62,000 nt of DNA, from positions 12,262,501 to 12,324,500 of the forward strand of contig WPIO01000006.1 in assembly GCA_009760855.2 (NCBI GenBank). The letters run 5' to 3'. Position numbers and translations under genes: made by a program. This document shows, in pieces, positions 24,152-34,654 of this stretch (positions are counted from its first letter, which is position 1; each line of letters opens with the position of its first letter). Source of the stretch: Cristatella mucedo (Eukaryota > Bryozoa > Phylactolaemata > Cristatellidae). Under the pieces are notes generated by a model. The model had not been told where the DNA came from, made no database searches, and saw only the letters and a list, made by a program, of their open reading frames with translations.

Positions 24152-25144
24152 CTACACTGGAAGCGAGTGCTTTTACTGTGCCATCTGCGAATCAGCTGGT
24201 GCTTTTTACCGTGACGACTTTTGTTGGCGTGTTTGTGCGTGTGTTTCGCTCCGTGCACGGATTGAGCCCGATGAGTTCGGCGAGGCCAACTGGATAGCTG
24301 AATTAGTACTAGACCCGATCGGATCCTTAGCGCCTGCAGCACGACTGTTAGTTAGGCCGCAGTCGGGTCAGCTGCAGTTTCTAGGACTGAAAGTCTGCTT
24401 GTAGCCAGACACGTCGCAGTGCTCTTTTGCACTTCCGGTAGGAAGTTGTTGCACTCCTTTCCCCCCCCCCAGCGCCAATGTCTTGAGGAAACTGCATCGA
24501 TTGTGGTGTTACGTAGAAGACATCTTAGTGTGCAGGACGTTAGCATTAGCATTAGCATTAGCTTCTCGGCTACTCTGTGAACTCGGGGACGTGCGCGAAT
24601 TGGAGGCCTCTTTATGGAACTGAGGAGCCTTTTTTAGAAACTAAGGAAGACTGCCGCACCGTCACTACAGTTTTCAAAATCATCGTGATGGTGTTGGCAA
24701 GACGGATGCTGGGCAAAAGTATCTTCGGCGAGGCGAGCGATGCGGCATGTCGGCGGAATAAAAGGATGACAGCAAGTAGCCCTCGCAGGCGCTCGCGGCG
24801 TCCAGCGTTCAGTTTGATCGAAAACACGACTGACCTCGTCTCTCGTTTGCTCCCCTTTGGTGCCTTCGGCAGATGTATAGATTCGGCAGTCCAGCACGCT
24901 TTTTTGGCAGTGAAACTATAGTTCAACGACTCAACTAAGCCCCGTGTTGAAGTTTCGTTCGTTCGTTTCGCCTGCTTCTGCGGCTCGGTCAAAACTTCAA
25001 CTATTGCCATCGCTACCCTTTCATTCGCACTAATTTTTGCCGCACAACGAGCACTTTGTCACTAGTACTCTTAGAAGTCACTTGGCCCCATTGATCTCAA
25101 CTATGCTGTTATTCTGGCATGTCAGGACTCTGCTTTATGTACAT
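24152..25144. other. Unassigned sequence
   Basis: Contains GTTAGCATTAGCATTAGC (four hexamer units) at 24539-24564. Two overlapping 110-130-codon frames on opposite strands (24577-25010) match no family I know. Confidence 0.5.
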
Positions 25145-25279
25145 ATAATAAATACGATTCATTTGCTTAGTGCTTTAAGAAAAGTTAACCTCTACCCAGG
25201 CGCTTTACATATGCCGCAGGGCTGGAGCCCACGAAATTGATCTCGAAAGGCGAGCATCTTACAACTGAGCCAAACGAGG
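25145..25279 (-). mobile_element. SINE-A, minus strand
   Basis: Tail complement (ATTCATTTGCTTAGTGCTTT) at 25156-25175, B-box region GGGCTGGAGCCCAC at 25219-25232 and A-box complement (ACAACTGAGCCAAACG) at 25262-25277. Confidence 0.75.
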
Positions 25280-26727
25280 GGGGGAGGAGCTACTGCGCTA
25301 GCTTCGGTGGACTAACCCGCACAGTGCGTCGTTATTACAGGCTGCTTATTTTCAGTGCTCACTGGGGAGACGTTCGCTGTCCACTGGGAAGACGTTCAAT
25401 GGTCTTCGGTGAGGCTGCCAGCGTTCACCGGTAAAGAGAAGCCGCCGCGAATGTTACCATCCGATCCCGATGACAAATGCATTGCCGCACTAGCGACGTG
25501 CCGTCGATTCCCGCGAAACTGGTGAAAGTGGGCATGGCCCGCCACATATGGCATACTAAAGGCCCAGGTCGTAGGGTTCGAGAGCTGCAGTGGGCAATCC
25601 CTTATTGGCCACTGCAAGCTGCGATTATAGTCATTAGGGCAATCGGGCTGCCATATCCGTAAATGGCGGTGCTGAATCGGAGGGCTTTTTTTTTACTAAT
25701 GCTGTTAGTGAGTGCTCCACGCTTAGTCTCAATTGCATAGGTCGAACGAGCTGGATGGAGATCGGCCCACGGTAGATCGACACGTCATTTTGTGCCCGCT
25801 GGCCTCAGCTCTCCTGTGGATGAGCTGCTTCCGGTGCAAGGAATCCACTGCAAGGCCACTCGTCGCAAGCCGATGCTCGATCGGCTCGCTGTGCATTCCG
25901 GTGGCTTCTCAGCTGAAACGCCATCCTTCGGAGGGCTCGGCCGTGCCACCTCGTGGCAACCAGCGGGCACTGGTGCATGTTTGCTACGAAGAAGAGCTAG
26001 CAAGACTCCGGTATTCGATTACTGAGCACTCAACTTAACCCCGCCGAATGCCGCTGTGTCATCGAGCGAATAGGGAAGGCTCTAGATTTACAGAAGGAAA
26101 CCAGGTCCGCCTCAAATCGTTTGCTCTAAAGTCAGTACTAGTTGATCGTTCATCACGTTTCGCTCAGTAGTTAAAAGCCAAGCAGTATCCTGGCGCATGG
26201 CGCAGGTTTCACGTGATGCATTTTAATCTGCATTCGACGTACGTCGAGGAGCTTCAACCGACTTGTGCTCTACGAATAGATCAGGTGCTACGCGGTTTGC
26301 CGGTGCCGCTCGCCAGCACACGCGACGACCTTTCGAGGTGTGCTGCTGCTGCACTACTGTCTCACGTTCCCGATTATTCCGCCTACTGTCGTTCCGATAA
26401 GGGCTGCCGACGAGGCTGGCACACGTCGCTCCCATTTTAGACCAATGGCAGGCAAAGATGGCTACTATGTCGAGTGAACCCTGTCGGGCTCGCCATGTTT
26501 CGCTCGGTGTACGTAAGCGCAATGATAGTGGTACTATGTATTTACACAGCTCCTAAGAGAATATATCTCTCTCAAGGCACTGCTTCGTACTTGGAGGAAA
26601 GGGACTATGAACGATTTACGGTGGATAAAATAAGTCGGGATTCTGGCACGCATTAGCGCTTGGGGCGGTTCAGACTGAAGAAACCGGTGCCAAGAGTGAT
26701 ATACGAATTTTTAGCTTCGCCTTACAT
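25280..26727. other. Unassigned sequence, possible SINE-A tail scrap at 26530-26590
   Basis: No gene recognised. CTAAGAGAATATATCTCTCTC near 26554 looks like a diverged hairpin of the SINE-A/LINE-A type. Confidence 0.45.
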
Positions 26728-27080
26728 GTCGTAATATCAGGGGACGTCACGATGTCGGTCAATTGAGTTCCCGGATTTGGTTGGGTGCGCACCCAAAGCA
26801 ACCTCTCCGAAGGATTTTAAGTTGGTTCGAAGTATGGCTATGCGATCAGGGTCAGAGAAGTGGGTGGAGCAAAGCGAAGCCCGCCAAGTTACGTAGTTCA
26901 GATAGCTAATAATAATAATGGAACACTTGTGTTTCACTCTAGGTGAACTCAATTTCTTTCTGGTCACTTTTCATATCGTGCACAGGAAGCTTGTCAGTTG
27001 GATGGTGATAACACGAAGTGTCAGCACACTTAAGTACACAAATGAAGATTCCCACTGACCCAGAAAATACTGAGAGGAAC
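26728..27080 (-). mobile_element. Two LINE-A fragments in tandem, minus strand
   Basis: 26728-26900 is diverged C-terminal coding sequence (complement of LKSF and NSLP motifs). 26908-27080 is a separate 3' end starting with TAATAATAATAAT and a decayed hairpin. The duplicate order shows one copy inserted in or next to another. Confidence 0.6.
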
Positions 27081-27147
27081 AAGTTTATTTTTAGCTTCCC
27101 CCATAAATGTCGCCAAGTCTGGGAATGTCATGACAACACTGGCTTAA

Positions 27148-27425
27148 TTAATAATAATAAGTTTTCTATATTTTGCCTTAAGAGAACTTCGTCTCTACCC
27201 AGGCGCTTTACAGCTCTCAGCAAGAGAATCAATACTCAAGAGTTAATGGCATGCACGGTATCGAGCATGCAAAAGGAAACGCGTAACATGCTTAGGAGAG
27301 CATGCTGGAGCAAACATGGAGACACGCATGGCCACTGGCTAGTAAGACCTCTTGCTAGTAATATTCATTGAAGCAGGTGCATGTACGCACGTGAAAGCGG
27401 AAACCGGAACAAAAAGCAGACCAGC
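27148..27425 (-). mobile_element. LINE-D 3' end (LINE-A relative), minus strand
   Basis: TAATAATAATAAG tail, hairpin-like CCTTAAGAGAACTTCGTCTC, then a 3' UTR different from LINE-A: AAGAGAATCAATACTCAAGA, GCATGCAAAAGGAAACGC, TAGTAAGACCTC. The same phrases recur at 34925-35185, defining the family. Confidence 0.7.
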
Positions 27426-27504
27426 TCGCCGGGACTAAGGAAAATTTGATCCGAACAGATACTCCGTCAGTCGTGACTTAGAAGAATGCCGTCTTGATTT
27501 GGCC

Positions 27505-27632
27505 CAGGCATACGGTGTTCACCTTTAACGACCAAGGTCGCGGGCTCGAGCCCTGCAGCATATGTAAAGTGCATGGATAGAGATTAAGTTCTCTTAGGGC
27601 GCTATACGAATGAATACTACTTTATTTTAATT
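27505..27632 (+). mobile_element. SINE-A, plus strand
   Basis: A-box-like GATTTGGCCCAGGCAT near 27496-27511, B-box GGGCTCGAGCCC at 27541-27552, and the hairpin tail GAGATTAAGTTCTCTTAGGG with CGCTATACGAATGAA to about 27615. Near full length. Confidence 0.8.
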
Positions 27633-27639
27633 TTATTTT

Positions 27640-28300
27640 TACAGGACAGAAGAAATTAATGCACCTCAGAAGAAGAACAGGGGGCATAGGATCTAAAGGG
27701 CTTAATAGTCTTCTTAGGGAGAGAGATAATTTTCGAAAGAGATTACTAGTTCAGCGGTGTTAGGCTTGAAGGTAGCCATGAGATGCTGCAGAGAACTGAG
27801 GGTGAGGAGTCCAGTGGGAATGTTACTTTGGGGATGGACTCTTTAAGCGTATATATGTATCGTGCTCACAAAAAAGTTATAGAAACGAACTGCTAGACCG
27901 CCACATGGATCACTAGATAGGGTGCTGACCAGGGAACGGTTAAGGAGATGGTCAATATCAGCATTTTTAGATTGCAATGCATTTTAACCACGTTTTCATA
28001 GAAGCTTGACTTGGCCGAAGGTAGGATGAATTGGTAAGATCTAAAATAGTCCTCATATGCTTGTCGAAAGACAGTCAGACCTTAACTTATGTGTGCTTTC
28101 TCAAACTTATGCTTATGGTCCTAGCTAGTTTAATATCTGCCGTAAACCATTTCGCGGCCGGTTGGGAGAGTACAGTGTGCCTAGTCAGAGGTGCAAACTC
28201 CCCAGAACAGAGGCTAAGATCGTGTTCTAGCATTCCGCCTGTGAGGGAGGGTCAGCCGGAGGATTTAGCAGCAAGGGCGAGGCAGATATCTTTGTGCAGG
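27640..28300 (-). pseudogene. LINE-A/D endonuclease-RT linker region, minus strand
   Basis: The minus strand shows FAPLTRHTV-like, WFTADIKLART-like and a DPCGGLAVRFYNFFVSTI-like stretch, equivalent to the linker between endonuclease and RT in the LINE-A copies at 917 and 49060. Multiple frameshifts. No RT follows. Confidence 0.65.
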
Positions 28301-28304
28301 GTGA

Positions 28305-28412
28305 CCCGACAAAATAGCCTCTGATAAAATAGCCCCGACAAAATAGCCTGCACAAAAAACAGCCCAAGACAAAATAGCTCCGCCAAAATAGCCCTGACAA
28401 AGCTGATAATTT
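28305..28412. repeat. Degenerate 14-16-bp minisatellite, GACAAAATAGCCCC type
   Basis: Seven or eight units built on ACAAAATAGCC with variable C/G spacers (for example CCGACAAAATAGCC, CTGATAAAATAGCC, CGCCAAAATAGCC). Confidence 0.88.
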
Positions 28413-28455
28413 TGAGATAAAAACATACTAACAAAGACGTAAAATGCATCAGTAC

Positions 28456-28588
28456 GGTTTAGGATTTATGATTTAGGGTTTAGCGTTTAAGTATTGGGAT
28501 CTAGTGTTTATGGTTTAGGATTTAGGGCTTAGGATTTAGAGTTTGGGGTTTAGGATTGAGAATTTAGGGTTTAGGGTTCAGGGTTTAT
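28456..28588 (+). repeat. Degenerate heptamer array, GGTTTAG (TTTAGGG) type, 19 units
   Basis: Nineteen consecutive 7-base units, each GGTTTAG or a one- to four-base variant (GATTTAG, GGCTTAG, AGTTTGG, GTATTGG), with no indel disturbing the 7-base register. The unit is the permuted TTTAGGG telomere heptamer of plants and some protists, not the TTAGGG or TTAGG of animals. Confidence 0.9.
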
Positions 28589-28599
28589 CCTTCTTTTAA

Positions 28600-29420
28600 T
28601 AACAACTCCTTTTTTCTGCGATTCTATGTTCTCCATATTGACTGATCGATATGGACAAGTAGGACTAAAAGAATATGGTGGCAAACAGAAACAAAAATAA
28701 CTAAGAAAAAATGCGGATTATTAGTAAATTATTCTAGAACTAATTGTACATCCATAAAAACCTGTTCACTTTTTAACATTTTCAATAAACCATAATTTAA
28801 AATTTGATTTTCATTATCGTAGTAAAATATTGTTGATGTTATAAGCAGACCAAAATATAAAAGATTTGTAAAAATATTCTTTAATTTTTTTGGGGCTATT
28901 TGCCTTCGATTTTGTCTTCGATGAATTCCACTCGATGAGCAACCACTGATGAGTTCGTGACGAATAAATGCTACGATTTCGCGCTATATTTTTTTCAATA
29001 ATTATGGGTCTAGCGCCGCCTACTTTAAAATGTTTCTGGTCTTGGTCTCTGCACAAAAAAGTTTGCAGGTCTTCTCCCCCTGGATTATAATCCAGGCTCC
29101 ACCACTCGGCGCGTGCGCATGAGCCACCAGTGAAAAAGAACGGAAGTCGAAAGGCGCGAAATTCGGCACATTCGGGGGTCAGCTGACTCATCGAAGTGAA
29201 TGTGACAAGCACCCTTAGACATCTTCCTTAGACGCCGTCTAAAAATAAATGAGTCGCCTCTGTTTGGTTGAGACCGAACCTGTGCCCAGGAGGTGTGCTG
29301 CTGCGTGCAGCAGTTTGCTCAGAAGTGTAGAAAAAAAGAAGAGCAGTTGGTTACCACTGTGGAGAAACACCTGGAGAACCTTGCACGTCTATGGTGTGCA
29401 GCCCAGAATAGTGGCCGAAA
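28600..29420. other. AT-rich unassigned sequence with an 18-bp palindrome
   Basis: The minus strand is open for 132 codons (29212-28814) but I recognise no domain. A perfect palindrome, CCTGGATTATAATCCAGG, lies at 29079-29096. Confidence 0.5.
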
Positions 29421-29567
29421 CAATATAGCTCATAAATTTTGCGGTGCACTGAGAGAACCTAATCGCTATCCAGGTGCTTAGCATGTTCGCAGTGCTAGCG
29501 CTGCTAGCGCCCGTGACCTTGATCGTGAAAGAAGAGTGCCTTCAGCCCTGGGTCAGATCGGAGCGGC
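29421..29567 (-). mobile_element. SINE-A, decayed, minus strand
   Basis: Hairpin complement GCGGTGCACTGAGAGAACC at 29440-29458, degraded B-box near 29497-29512, A-box-like complement CAGCCCTGGGTCAGATC at 29542-29558. Confidence 0.6.
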
Positions 29568-29784
29568 GGCTTTCCGGCTCCCTTGCAAAAATGTCACCCT
29601 GCAGGTGTGCTTAAGACCTTTCGGAAGCGAAACTGCAGGGCCAATTTAGGGAGCCCGGCGATGAACTTCCAACTGGTCGTTTTAGACATATCTAAATAGA
29701 AGAAATAATATTAAGAATGCGCGAATGATCCTTTGCATGGCGCTCTTTGAGAACTGGATTTATTTCTAGACGCGTGACGTCTGT

Positions 29785-29842
29785 GCCTAGAAAGAGATAA
29801 AGTTCGCTGAGGGTGCAATGCAAATGTAGTATTATTATCTGC
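29785..29842 (+). mobile_element. LINE-A tail scrap, plus strand
   Basis: GTGCCTAGAAAGAGATAAAG, GCTGAGGGTGCAATGCAAAT and TATTATTA, a decayed family hairpin with short tail. Confidence 0.65.
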
Positions 29843-29850
29843 TGAAAAAG

Positions 29851-29875
29851 AAGCACGTGAATTTGTCACGTGCTT
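29851..29875. repeat. 10-bp perfect inverted repeat, 5-base loop
   Basis: AAGCACGTGA, ATTTG, TCACGTGCTT. It lies between two LINE-A fragments. Confidence 0.9.
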
Positions 29876-29879
29876 AACA

Positions 29880-30150
29880 AGCACCATTTCAGCTCACGTA
29901 AGCACATAAATGACAATCCAGACGGGATGTACGCATAATGAGAAAAAGTGAACTTTTAGCCTCTTTTAAATGTCGTCTGCGCTAGGAAAATGCCGAGACA
30001 GCTTTCGGTAGTACAAGACAAGAGAATCAGGAAATACAAGAGACAGAGAAAGAAAATAAAGAGACCTAAAAGTGACAAGATATAACATTTTGAGTCAATA
30101 CTCGGCTTGATGTGAAGCCAGTGCAGGTCGGTGAGAACTGCACCTATGTA
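29880..30150 (-). mobile_element. LINE-A fragment, minus strand, diverged
   Basis: AAGCACATAAATGACAATCC at 29901, CTCTTTTAAATGTCGT at 29961, and complement of the LHWLxVK-like region (GAAGCCAGTGCAGGTCGGTG) near 30113-30132. Internal parts are lost. Confidence 0.6.
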
Positions 30151-31031
30151 TGAACTCCCATGTACACGCATCCATGTATATAAGCGGGTATGCTGTACCT
30201 ATATTTACAAGAGTATGGATACCTCTAACTGCTGCTACAGACTCACAGCAGCGGCTCATGCACTAAAGGCTTGGGCTAAAGACGCATCACACGTCACCGT
30301 GCTATTCCTTGCAGGCGCGTGAAAATACTTATGGATCTGGTGCCTGCAAAGCGCGAATACAGCGAGTCACAGAAGCTGCTTCCAAGCATGCAGGTACGCA
30401 AACGGTACCAAAGCACGTCAGCAATCAAGAGCGCCTCTACCCTAAATAAAACAAGCAATTCCACGTCGTTAATTTTGGCCGGCCTATTCCATAGCTGCAG
30501 AAAGGTATTCGTGTACAGCACCAGACAGGGCGCACAGCTCCCTCCGAAGGCCAAAGCCGAAGGCCAATGATTTGCCATCTCATGAATTCGTGAATTCGGC
30601 TTTTCATTTTGCCTAAATCAAAAACTGTGACATATCTGCTTCCGGCCATCATAAATCGGGAACCACTAATAATCACAAACACTGTCACTTGGCATGCAAG
30701 CGTTTTGCCGTACCGTGTGCGCACCTACACACACACAGTACATATGTATAGTTACTATACATGCGCAGTACGCAGAGTGCACGCCACCGACGCCCTAGTC
30801 AGAGTGTGCTATCGGCAACTCCTATGTAATACAATACGAAGTTGGGCTTCATAGCTCATTGGAACTGCCGATGGGAACAGATACTTTCTTTTCTTTTTTT
30901 CCACGCAGTCTCTTCGGCAGGCCAAGATCAACGCCAGGGCTGATCGAGCCCACGAGAGTACGGTGGGAAAAGGCGAAATCGTCTTTGCGAATCTTTTAGC
31001 GAGAACATCTAGCCTATGTTCTCTTTACAAG
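30151..31031. other. Unassigned sequence
   Basis: No recognised repeat or exon; short CTTT-rich stretch near 30888. Confidence 0.5.
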
Positions 31032-31042
31032 TACTCTCTCTT

Positions 31043-31073
<31 letters not shown>

Positions 31074-31074
31074 G

Positions 31075-31132
<58 letters not shown>

Positions 31133-31142
31133 CATATATGTA
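31032..31142. repeat. Compound (CT)n(TA)n(CA)n(TA)n microsatellite
   Basis: Four dinucleotide blocks in succession, immediately 5' of a truncated LINE-A. Confidence 0.97.
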
Positions 31143-31187
31143 TGAGCGACACTTGATTCATAATGGTCTTAATAATGGTAATAATTG

Positions 31188-31828
31188 CAGCTGGTGCAAA
31201 ACTCTGCAGCTAGGCTTGTCTGTCGTGAGCGTCGCAGTTGCCACATTACTCCACTTCTCGCCGACCTGCACTGGTTACCAGTCAAGCAACGGATTGACTT
31301 CAAGGTTTTGTCGCTCACTTTTAGGTCTCTTCATTCTATGGCTCCAGCCTATCTTTCAGAGATACTACCCCATCAGGCAAAGCATCGTATCACTCGCTTT
31401 TCGGAATCCAACAGTCTAGAAATACCTCGTACAAACCTTAAATCCTTTGGAGACCGTGCATTTAGCTCGTATGCTCCCACAGCCTGGAACTCCCTCCCGA
31501 CCTGCATCAGAACATCCCCTGACCTGACCACATTTAAAAGAAACTTAAAAACATACCTATTTAGGACAGCATTTAGTGGGTCCTTGTGATTCGTCCTCGA
31601 TGTGCTTATGCGTGCTGACACTGTTCATGCTGCCACTAACCACATTTGCATGCTGACCCAGTGCATGTAACCCCTAACCATGTTATTCATTTTGTTTGTT
31701 TTTCAAGCATGATTTTACTTACTATTCTATTGCGTATCACTTTGCAGCAAATGTAAAGCGCCTAGAAAGAGATTAAGTTCTCTGAGGGCGCTTTATCAAG
31801 TGCAATATTATTATTATTATTATTATAA
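31188..31828 (+). pseudogene. LINE-A C-terminus and 3' end, youngest-looking copy, plus strand
   Basis: 5'-truncated LINE-A with an uninterrupted C-terminal frame from 31185 to 31589. It carries QNSAARLVCRE, HITPLLADLHWLPV, a GDRAFSSYAPTAWNSLP stretch and TFKRNLKTYLF, the post-RT region of CR1/L2-type LINEs. The 3' UTR is complete, with the hairpin at 31755-31794 (outer stem AAAGCGCC/GGCGCTTT, inner stem AGAGA/TCTCT) and (ATT)n to 31826. It is the best reference for the LINE-A 3' end here. Confidence 0.9.
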
Positions 31829-32240
31829 TAACAATACATTTGATAAAGTGGCCTCAGAGAACTCAATCTCTTTCTAGGTGCTTTACATTTGCTGCAAGGG
31901 AAACACGATTGAACTGTCAGTGGTATTATGCTTGATAAACAACAAGAATAACATGGTTAGGAGTGACATGCACAGGGTCAGCATGCAAGTGTGATTAGTG
32001 GCAGCACGAAACAGTGTCAGCACGCATAAGCACATAAAAGACGAATCACAGGGACCCACTAAATGCTGTGATAAATAGGTGCGCTTTATATTTCTTTTAA
32101 ATGTGGTAAGTCAGGGGATGTCGGGACGCAAATCGGAAGTGAGTTAGTTCCAGGCTTTGTGAGTATACGAACTAAAGGCACGGTTTCCAAAAGATTTGAG
32201 GTTTGTACGAGGTATTGGTAAACAGTCTTGATCATAAGTA
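31827..32240 (-). mobile_element. LINE-A 3' end, minus strand, tail-to-tail with the previous copy
   Basis: Starts with TAATAACAATACATTTGAT, hairpin complement, 3' UTR and coding end to about 32240. Its tail abuts the tail of the + copy, making an inverted repeat of about 500 bases over both elements. Confidence 0.87.
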
Positions 32241-32999
32241 TCTCACGGATCTGCTGCAACGAAGATGCCTTCCGCATGACCAGTAACACTTGCTACTAAT
32301 TTCTCAAGAGCGCATTCACATTTTACTCTGACGCTCTGTGTATCGAAAGATTAGTCCAAATTAGTCTAACCAACCTGCTTCGTCTTTTCGTGGCCGCCGA
32401 GAGCACCGCGATGTCAGCCACACAGGAGGACCCGAAGCTCCTGCCCTGAAATTAGATTTCTCTAGTCATCAGACTTAATGTAATGACTCGAGCGTTTTCT
32501 TTCCTGTCAACAGTTTTGGATCTCGTTTAGTCACATACGTTTGGTTAGCTTCTTCAGGAGGGAGTTCGCTTGTGCTAAAGGTAGGCTACTACTAGGCAGC
32601 AGAAGTCTTAATTAACTCCATAGTAAGAGGAAATCTGCTAGTCAATATTCTGAGTAACCTGAGTGACATGAGGACAGAGGCACTGTCACTGTCTCTATTA
32701 TTCTTAGGTTGAAGAACCGACAGCTAAACCATGCAACTCAATTTTTGTCCTGGTAAGCAAGCGATATTTTCAGATGGTTTATTCCTCAGAATTACAGAAT
32801 AAGGGCCAGTATTTCCTACAGACTTTGGTTGTGTGACCAGGGCAGTGAGAAAACTTGAAATTTGCCCATTATCGACGATGATAAAAATGACAAATTCGCG
32901 TATTTTGGCTCGAATTCAGTCTGTAAGAATGGCAAATGAATCGATATTAACACGTAACACGTATTCACTTTGACGCCATACACAAATTACCATTCAAAA
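32241..32999. other. Unassigned sequence
   Basis: Low-complexity-free AT-moderate sequence; part of it (32760-32999) may be the 3' remainder of the decayed protein at 33000-33565. Confidence 0.4.
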
Positions 33000-33565
33000 G
33001 GGTCCATAAATGAGATGATGTTCTAGATTTTCGAGTATACCGCAATCACTTTCTCGACGCAGCCCTCCAAATATAGTCCCCCGTCATGCTGCCGATATAC
33101 TATCCGAGGTAACGACGCTCCACGTCTAGTACATCCTTGTGAAAGCGCTGCTGCTCCGAGTCAGCTCCAATGAATTCATAAATATGTCACGATGAGCCTC
33201 AAGGATGTGGACTTTGAGAGGAATTCTGCATCTCATTGTGGCACAATTCTCTGCTGCGAGAACCTTCACCGCGTGTTCATCATGTTCAGCCTTGCGATTG
33301 CTCAGAAAGCCGTGAAACACTGCAACGAACCGTTCCAAGCAGCTTTCTCGGTCCTGTTCAGCTTCTTGGCGAATTCGCCGCGTACTATAATCTTCTCTAG
33401 ATCTGCGATCCGACGAAGATTCCTGCTTTGACCTTTGCCTCAAACAGCTGTTAAAGACATGTTGGGTGTTTATGGAAAGCTGCTGACTTGTTGCCTAGAG
33501 GCGTGACAAATTGCTTGATGAGGTCTGCCTTGCTTTGCAGTGGTAGAGGCAGCACCTTCCGAGGG
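33000..33565 (-). pseudogene. Decayed copy of an unnamed transposon-associated protein family (ERFHQDI-type)
   Basis: Read on the minus strand with several frameshifts. Starting near 33565: ALVDPRKVLPLPLQSKADLI, KQFVTPLGN, then EAKVKAGIFVGSQI, EFAKKLNRTEKAAWN, FLSNRKAEH, LKVHILEAHRDIF, and, after a frameshift near 33180, RFHKDVLDVERRYLG and GDYIW. From memory this order is that of an uncharacterised protein found in many copies in arthropods, cnidarians and other invertebrates, probably transposon-borne; its function is unknown to me. Stops and at least three frame changes show that it is dead. Its 5' side is cut by the LINE-B insertion at 33575. Confidence 0.72.
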
Positions 33566-33574
33566 TCTACGAGG

Positions 33575-34178
33575 GCTTTCAATTGATGCTGCAGATGGCT
33601 ATGAATATGGCTTCGAGGCTAGTTTGCAAATCCCGGAGATTTGACCGCGTGTCTCCTTTGCTAAATGAGCTAGGATGGCTGCTAGTTGATCAAAGAATAC
33701 TAAGCAAAATTCTTACGCTGACGCACAAAGCCTGCCACGGCTTGGTTCCTCCATACTTAGCTGAACTCCTGCGCCAGTTTCAGCCTCCTCGTACCCTCAG
33801 GTCCTGTGTGGACAATAAATTAGCTGTTCCGTTCCTCCGCTTAGAGACCGTTGGCGATAGAAGCTTTTACTCTGCAAGTCCTACACTGTGCAACTCGCTT
33901 CCACAATGCATACGCAACGACAACTACTCTCCTGCTGACGACTATGGCACATCTTTTCCAGGAGTCTTGAGCTGCTAACTCCATGCCACTCACTACCTCA
34001 ACTGCTCTCGTGACTCTGCTATGCTGTTCACTTTCTCTTTGTTGCGTGAGATGAAGTCTGTTGGCTACCGAATGCGTACCAAAAGCCGCACGGGCTTTGA
34101 GTGCGCTATACAAAACTCTCCGGCGTAACACCCACATAGTTGTTGTGGCTTTGAGGAGTTACAGATAGAGGTACAATA
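33575..34178 (+). pseudogene. LINE-B C-terminus and 3' end, plus strand, open coding region
   Basis: The frame at 33583-33978 is open. It starts MAMNMASRLVCKSRRFDRV-like and runs through LGWLLVDQRI, LTHKACHGLVPPYLAELL and a LCNSLPQ motif; then the 3' UTR with TTGTTGCGTGAGATGAAGTC and CTATACAAAACTCTCCGGCG to GGAGTTACAGATAGAGGTAC. It is 5'-truncated with no RT. Confidence 0.88.
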
Positions 34179-34654
34179 TGCTCCTCGCTGTCTGACTCGC
34201 TGATTTCTTCTGAAGATGGTTGATCCCTCTCCGAAGAAGAGGTTCGGGAGAGGGGGAGCTCAGCTCGTAGCTCGGTACTAGGGCGACAGATAGAGGAATG
34301 TCTAGATACACGATGGGTGGTACTCTCTCTCTCTCGCTAGTTCGACGCTTGGAAGGGTTCACAATGCTCAAGAAGCAGTTGATTAACTGTTCAGTCGCTC
34401 CCCTCCCCAAATTCCAAGGATGGAAAACTTAATCACTCTTTTTTATCGCCTGTACCAGCCTGTAAAAATAACAAATTATATTAGTTAAAATTTGTATCTC
34501 ACACATCACCTAGTACTGTGTAAGAAATTCAATCTAGCGAGCAGCAATTGTTCGCCTTACCTTCAACAGTCCTGCAGTGGTGCTCCCAAGTGAAATGAGG
34601 TACCTTTCTAAAGCACAGAGTAACTGATGTGGCAGCCCTATTTGCATAGTGGCA
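34179..34654. other. Unassigned sequence
   Basis: One reading on the minus strand near 34180-34270 gives a Ser/Glu-rich SSEEISESDSEEH-like stretch, possibly the remains of a protein; nothing else recognised. Confidence 0.4.
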
